Source: Polynucleobacter victoriensis
Lineage (GTDB): Bacteria; Pseudomonadota; Gammaproteobacteria; Burkholderiales; Burkholderiaceae
Direction of reading: 5' to 3'
DNA length: 64,000 nt
NCBI RefSeq assembly: GCF_900187875.1
Contig: NZ_FYEX01000001.1
Span: 434,001-498,000 of the forward strand
Part shown: one piece after another, positions 62,575 to 64,000 of the stretch
How positions within the stretch are numbered: position 1 is the first letter of the stretch
Layout: each line of letters opens with the position of its first letter
Translations under genes and position numbers: made by a program
Notes under the pieces: generated by a model
The model's input: the letters and a program-made list of their open reading frames with translations, nothing else
The model's database searches: none
Told to the model about the DNA's origin: nothing

Positions 62575-63336
62575 ATGAGCTTATCAGTCATCTTAATTAC
62601 CAAAAATGAAGAAGCCAATCTCAAGGACTGCCTTGAGAGCGTTTCTTTTGCTAACGAGATTATCGTCGTTGATAGCCAAAGTAGCGATAAAACTCAGGAA
62701 ATTGCTCAATCATTTGGCGCAAAACTAGAAATAACAAGCGATTGGCCGGGCTTTGGCCCCCAAAAAAATCGTGCTCTTAACTTGGCAACTCAAGAATGGG
62801 TGCTATCAATTGACGCCGATGAAAGAGTCACCCCAGAACTCAAAGAAGAGATTTTGACAGTGATTTCATCAAAAGATGCTGCTAATTGCTATGCCATTCC
62901 AAGATCTTCTTGGTACTGCGGTCGTTTTATGAAACATTCTGGTTGGTACCCAGATTATGTCGATCGCTTGTTTAAACGCGGTACAGCAAAGTTCTCTGAT
63001 CATTTAGTTCATGAGCGTCTATTACCGGATGGTCCAGTAGCTAAGCTGGAGAAACATTTTTTGCACTATAGCTTTAGAGACTTCTCTCAGGTGTTAAAGA
63101 AAGTTGACGCCTATTCAACTGCATCTGCAGAGCAAGCCTATCTGAAAGGTAAACGCTCATCTGTGGGCAAGGCAATGGGTCATGGGCTATGGGCATTCTT
63201 CAGAACATACTTCCTACGCCGAGGTTTTTTAGACGGCTCTCAAGGTCTAGCATTAGCAATCTCAAATGCTGAGGGTAGCTATTACAGATACCTGAAAATA
63301 TGGTTAATACAAGAAGCCAATAAAGATAAGAAATGA
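62575..63336 (+). CDS. Family 2 glycosyltransferase, LPS-core type (WaaE/KdtX-like)
   Basis: Cytoplasmic GT-A enzyme of 253 residues: SVILITKNEEANLKDCLESV at the start, IIVVDSQSSDKTQEIA near 28, and the DXD-like IDADER near 80. The later SWYCGRFMKHSGWYPDYVDRLFKRG block is typical of WaaE/KdtX beta-glucosyltransferases of the LPS inner core. It is divergent from msbA and overlaps the next glycosyltransferase by 4 bases, as in an LPS operon. Exact sugar unknown. Confidence 0.87.
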   Translation: MSLSVILITKNEEANLKDCLESVSFANEIIVVDSQSSDKTQEIAQSFGAKLEITSDWPGFGPQKNRALNLATQEWVLSIDADERVTPELKEEILTVISSKDAANCYAIPRSSWYCGRFMKHSGWYPDYVDRLFKRGTAKFSDHLVHERLLPDGPVAKLEKHFLHYSFRDFSQVLKKVDAYSTASAEQAYLKGKRSSVGKAMGHGLWAFFRTYFLRRGFLDGSQGLALAISNAEGSYYRYLKIWLIQEANKDKK

Positions 63337-64000
63337 AAATCAGCGTCATTATTGCAACCTATAACCGCCCAGATGCACTGGATATAGTTCTTCAATCCCT
63401 AGAAAAACAAACCGATAAAGGTTTTGAAATAATTATTGCTGATGATGGCTCAGGTAGCGAAACAAGAGAGCTAGTGACACATCACATAAATAAAAGAAAA
63501 AATACTATTCAGCATGTTTGGCATGAAGATCTAGGATTTAGGCTTGCTCAAATTAGAAATTTAGCCACTCAATCAGCAAGAGGAGATTACTTAATATTCC
63601 TAGATGGCGATTGTGCCGTACAACCAGACTTTATTGAACAACACAAAAAACTATCTGAGCCAGGTTACATGGTTACAGGTAGCAGAGTGCTCTTAGAAAA
63701 AACTATTACGGATCAAATTTGCAGTAGTCGCGAATGGAACTACGATGACTTTAAAGCCAAGGCTTTAGTAAATCTTTTCAAAAAACAACTAAATAAAATT
63801 TTGCCTTTGTATATCAAAATACCAAATAACTTATTTAGAAAATATAAGAAATTCGAATGGCGCCGTATTAAAGGTTGCAATTTAGCTTGCTGGAAGAATG
63901 ATGCACTAAAAATTAATGGCTTTGATGAAACCTTAATAGGCTGGGGGCATGAGGATGCTGATTTTGTTTTCAGACTTAATGAAGCTGGAATTAAGAGAAA
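63333..64000 (+). CDS. Family 2 glycosyltransferase, 3'-truncated by window edge
   Basis: A reading frame open to the right edge (about 222 residues visible) starts MKISVIIATYNRPDALDIVL with ATG overlapping the previous stop by 4 bases. IIIADDGSGSETRELV near residue 33 and the DGD motif in YLIFLDGDCAV near 90 mark a GT-A fold. The C-terminal visible part, FDETLIGWGHEDADFVFRL, matches the galactosyltransferase-type ED motif. Probably LPS or O-antigen assembly; sugar unknown. Confidence 0.88.
   Translation, partial: MKISVIIATYNRPDALDIVLQSLEKQTDKGFEIIIADDGSGSETRELVTHHINKRKNTIQHVWHEDLGFRLAQIRNLATQSARGDYLIFLDGDCAVQPDFIEQHKKLSEPGYMVTGSRVLLEKTITDQICSSREWNYDDFKAKALVNLFKKQLNKILPLYIKIPNNLFRKYKKFEWRRIKGCNLACWKNDALKINGFDETLIGWGHEDADFVFRLNEAGIKR

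Noticed and set aside
1..64000. Mobile elements, prophage, CRISPR arrays, toxin-antitoxin pairs
   Set aside because: Looked for transposase-like frames, direct-repeat arrays and small coupled toxin genes on both strands; none seen.

Overview
The window is a gene-dense, low-to-moderate GC stretch of a betaproteobacterial chromosome. Gene content and order point to Burkholderiales, most likely a Polynucleobacter-like freshwater bacterium: hemC-hemD-hemX-hemY, cphA, a tungsten/molybdenum formate dehydrogenase of the FDH3 type with DUF3305/DUF3306 partners, DUF3460-scpA-panC, zapA followed by 6S RNA, and yebC-purD-hemF-nadD-rsfS-rlmH-maf-rng. Intergenic gaps are short, many neighbours overlap by 1 or 4 bases, and no insertion sequence, phage gene, CRISPR array or rRNA was seen. 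The assignment rests on family resemblance only; no database was searched.

Layout: 1-5.7 kb holds a 5'-truncated cyanophycin synthetase, tcdA, pdxH, msrA and a Y-family DNA polymerase whose start codon abuts a near-perfect LexA box. 5.7-10.9 kb is the haem block hemC-hemD-hemX-hemY (minus strand) divergent from argH. 11-14 kb holds a PLP-dependent Orn/Lys/Arg decarboxylase and dcd. 14-27.7 kb is one large minus-strand formate dehydrogenase region. In transcription order it runs mrp, DUF3305, DUF3306, a 703-residue polyferredoxin, a TorD-like chaperone, a small Tat protein, the FDH alpha and beta subunits, a small lipoprotein and the FDH gamma subunit. It continues with a small secreted protein, fdhD, mobA, a DsrE-like protein and selD. 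27.8-34 kb (plus) is metG-sulP-DUF3460-scpA-panC-btuF. 34-38 kb (minus) is btuB-btuC-btuD behind a cobalamin riboswitch. 38-40 kb carries a zapB-like gene, zapA, 6S RNA, a cytochrome c and a TSUP permease. 40-44.6 kb is a malonate operon (matR, malonyl-CoA decarboxylase, solute receptor, malonyl-CoA synthetase). 44.7-50.9 kb has lgt, holC, pepA, lptF, lptG and a CysB-like regulator. 50.9-53.9 kb has rlmJ, tRNA-Leu(CAA) and two oxidoreductases. 54-60.7 kb is the yebC-to-rng housekeeping run. The right edge has msbA and two family 2 glycosyltransferases, the last cut by the window end.

How it works together: the FDH block encodes a probable periplasmic formate dehydrogenase (Tat signal, Mo/W-bisMGD, Cys ligand) with electron transfer (beta and cytochrome b gamma), cofactor supply (mobA), sulfur transfer (fdhD), an Fe-S carrier (mrp), a chaperone and an unusual HdrA/MvhD-like polyferredoxin. 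The B12 block would import cobalamin under riboswitch control. The malonate block would activate malonate and decarboxylate it to acetyl-CoA under a GntR repressor. The rest is mostly core metabolism, translation and envelope biogenesis. The parts most worth a second look are the FDH region, including a terminator hairpin inside its operon, the SOS-controlled polymerase-msrA pair, and the 6S RNA overlapping zapA.
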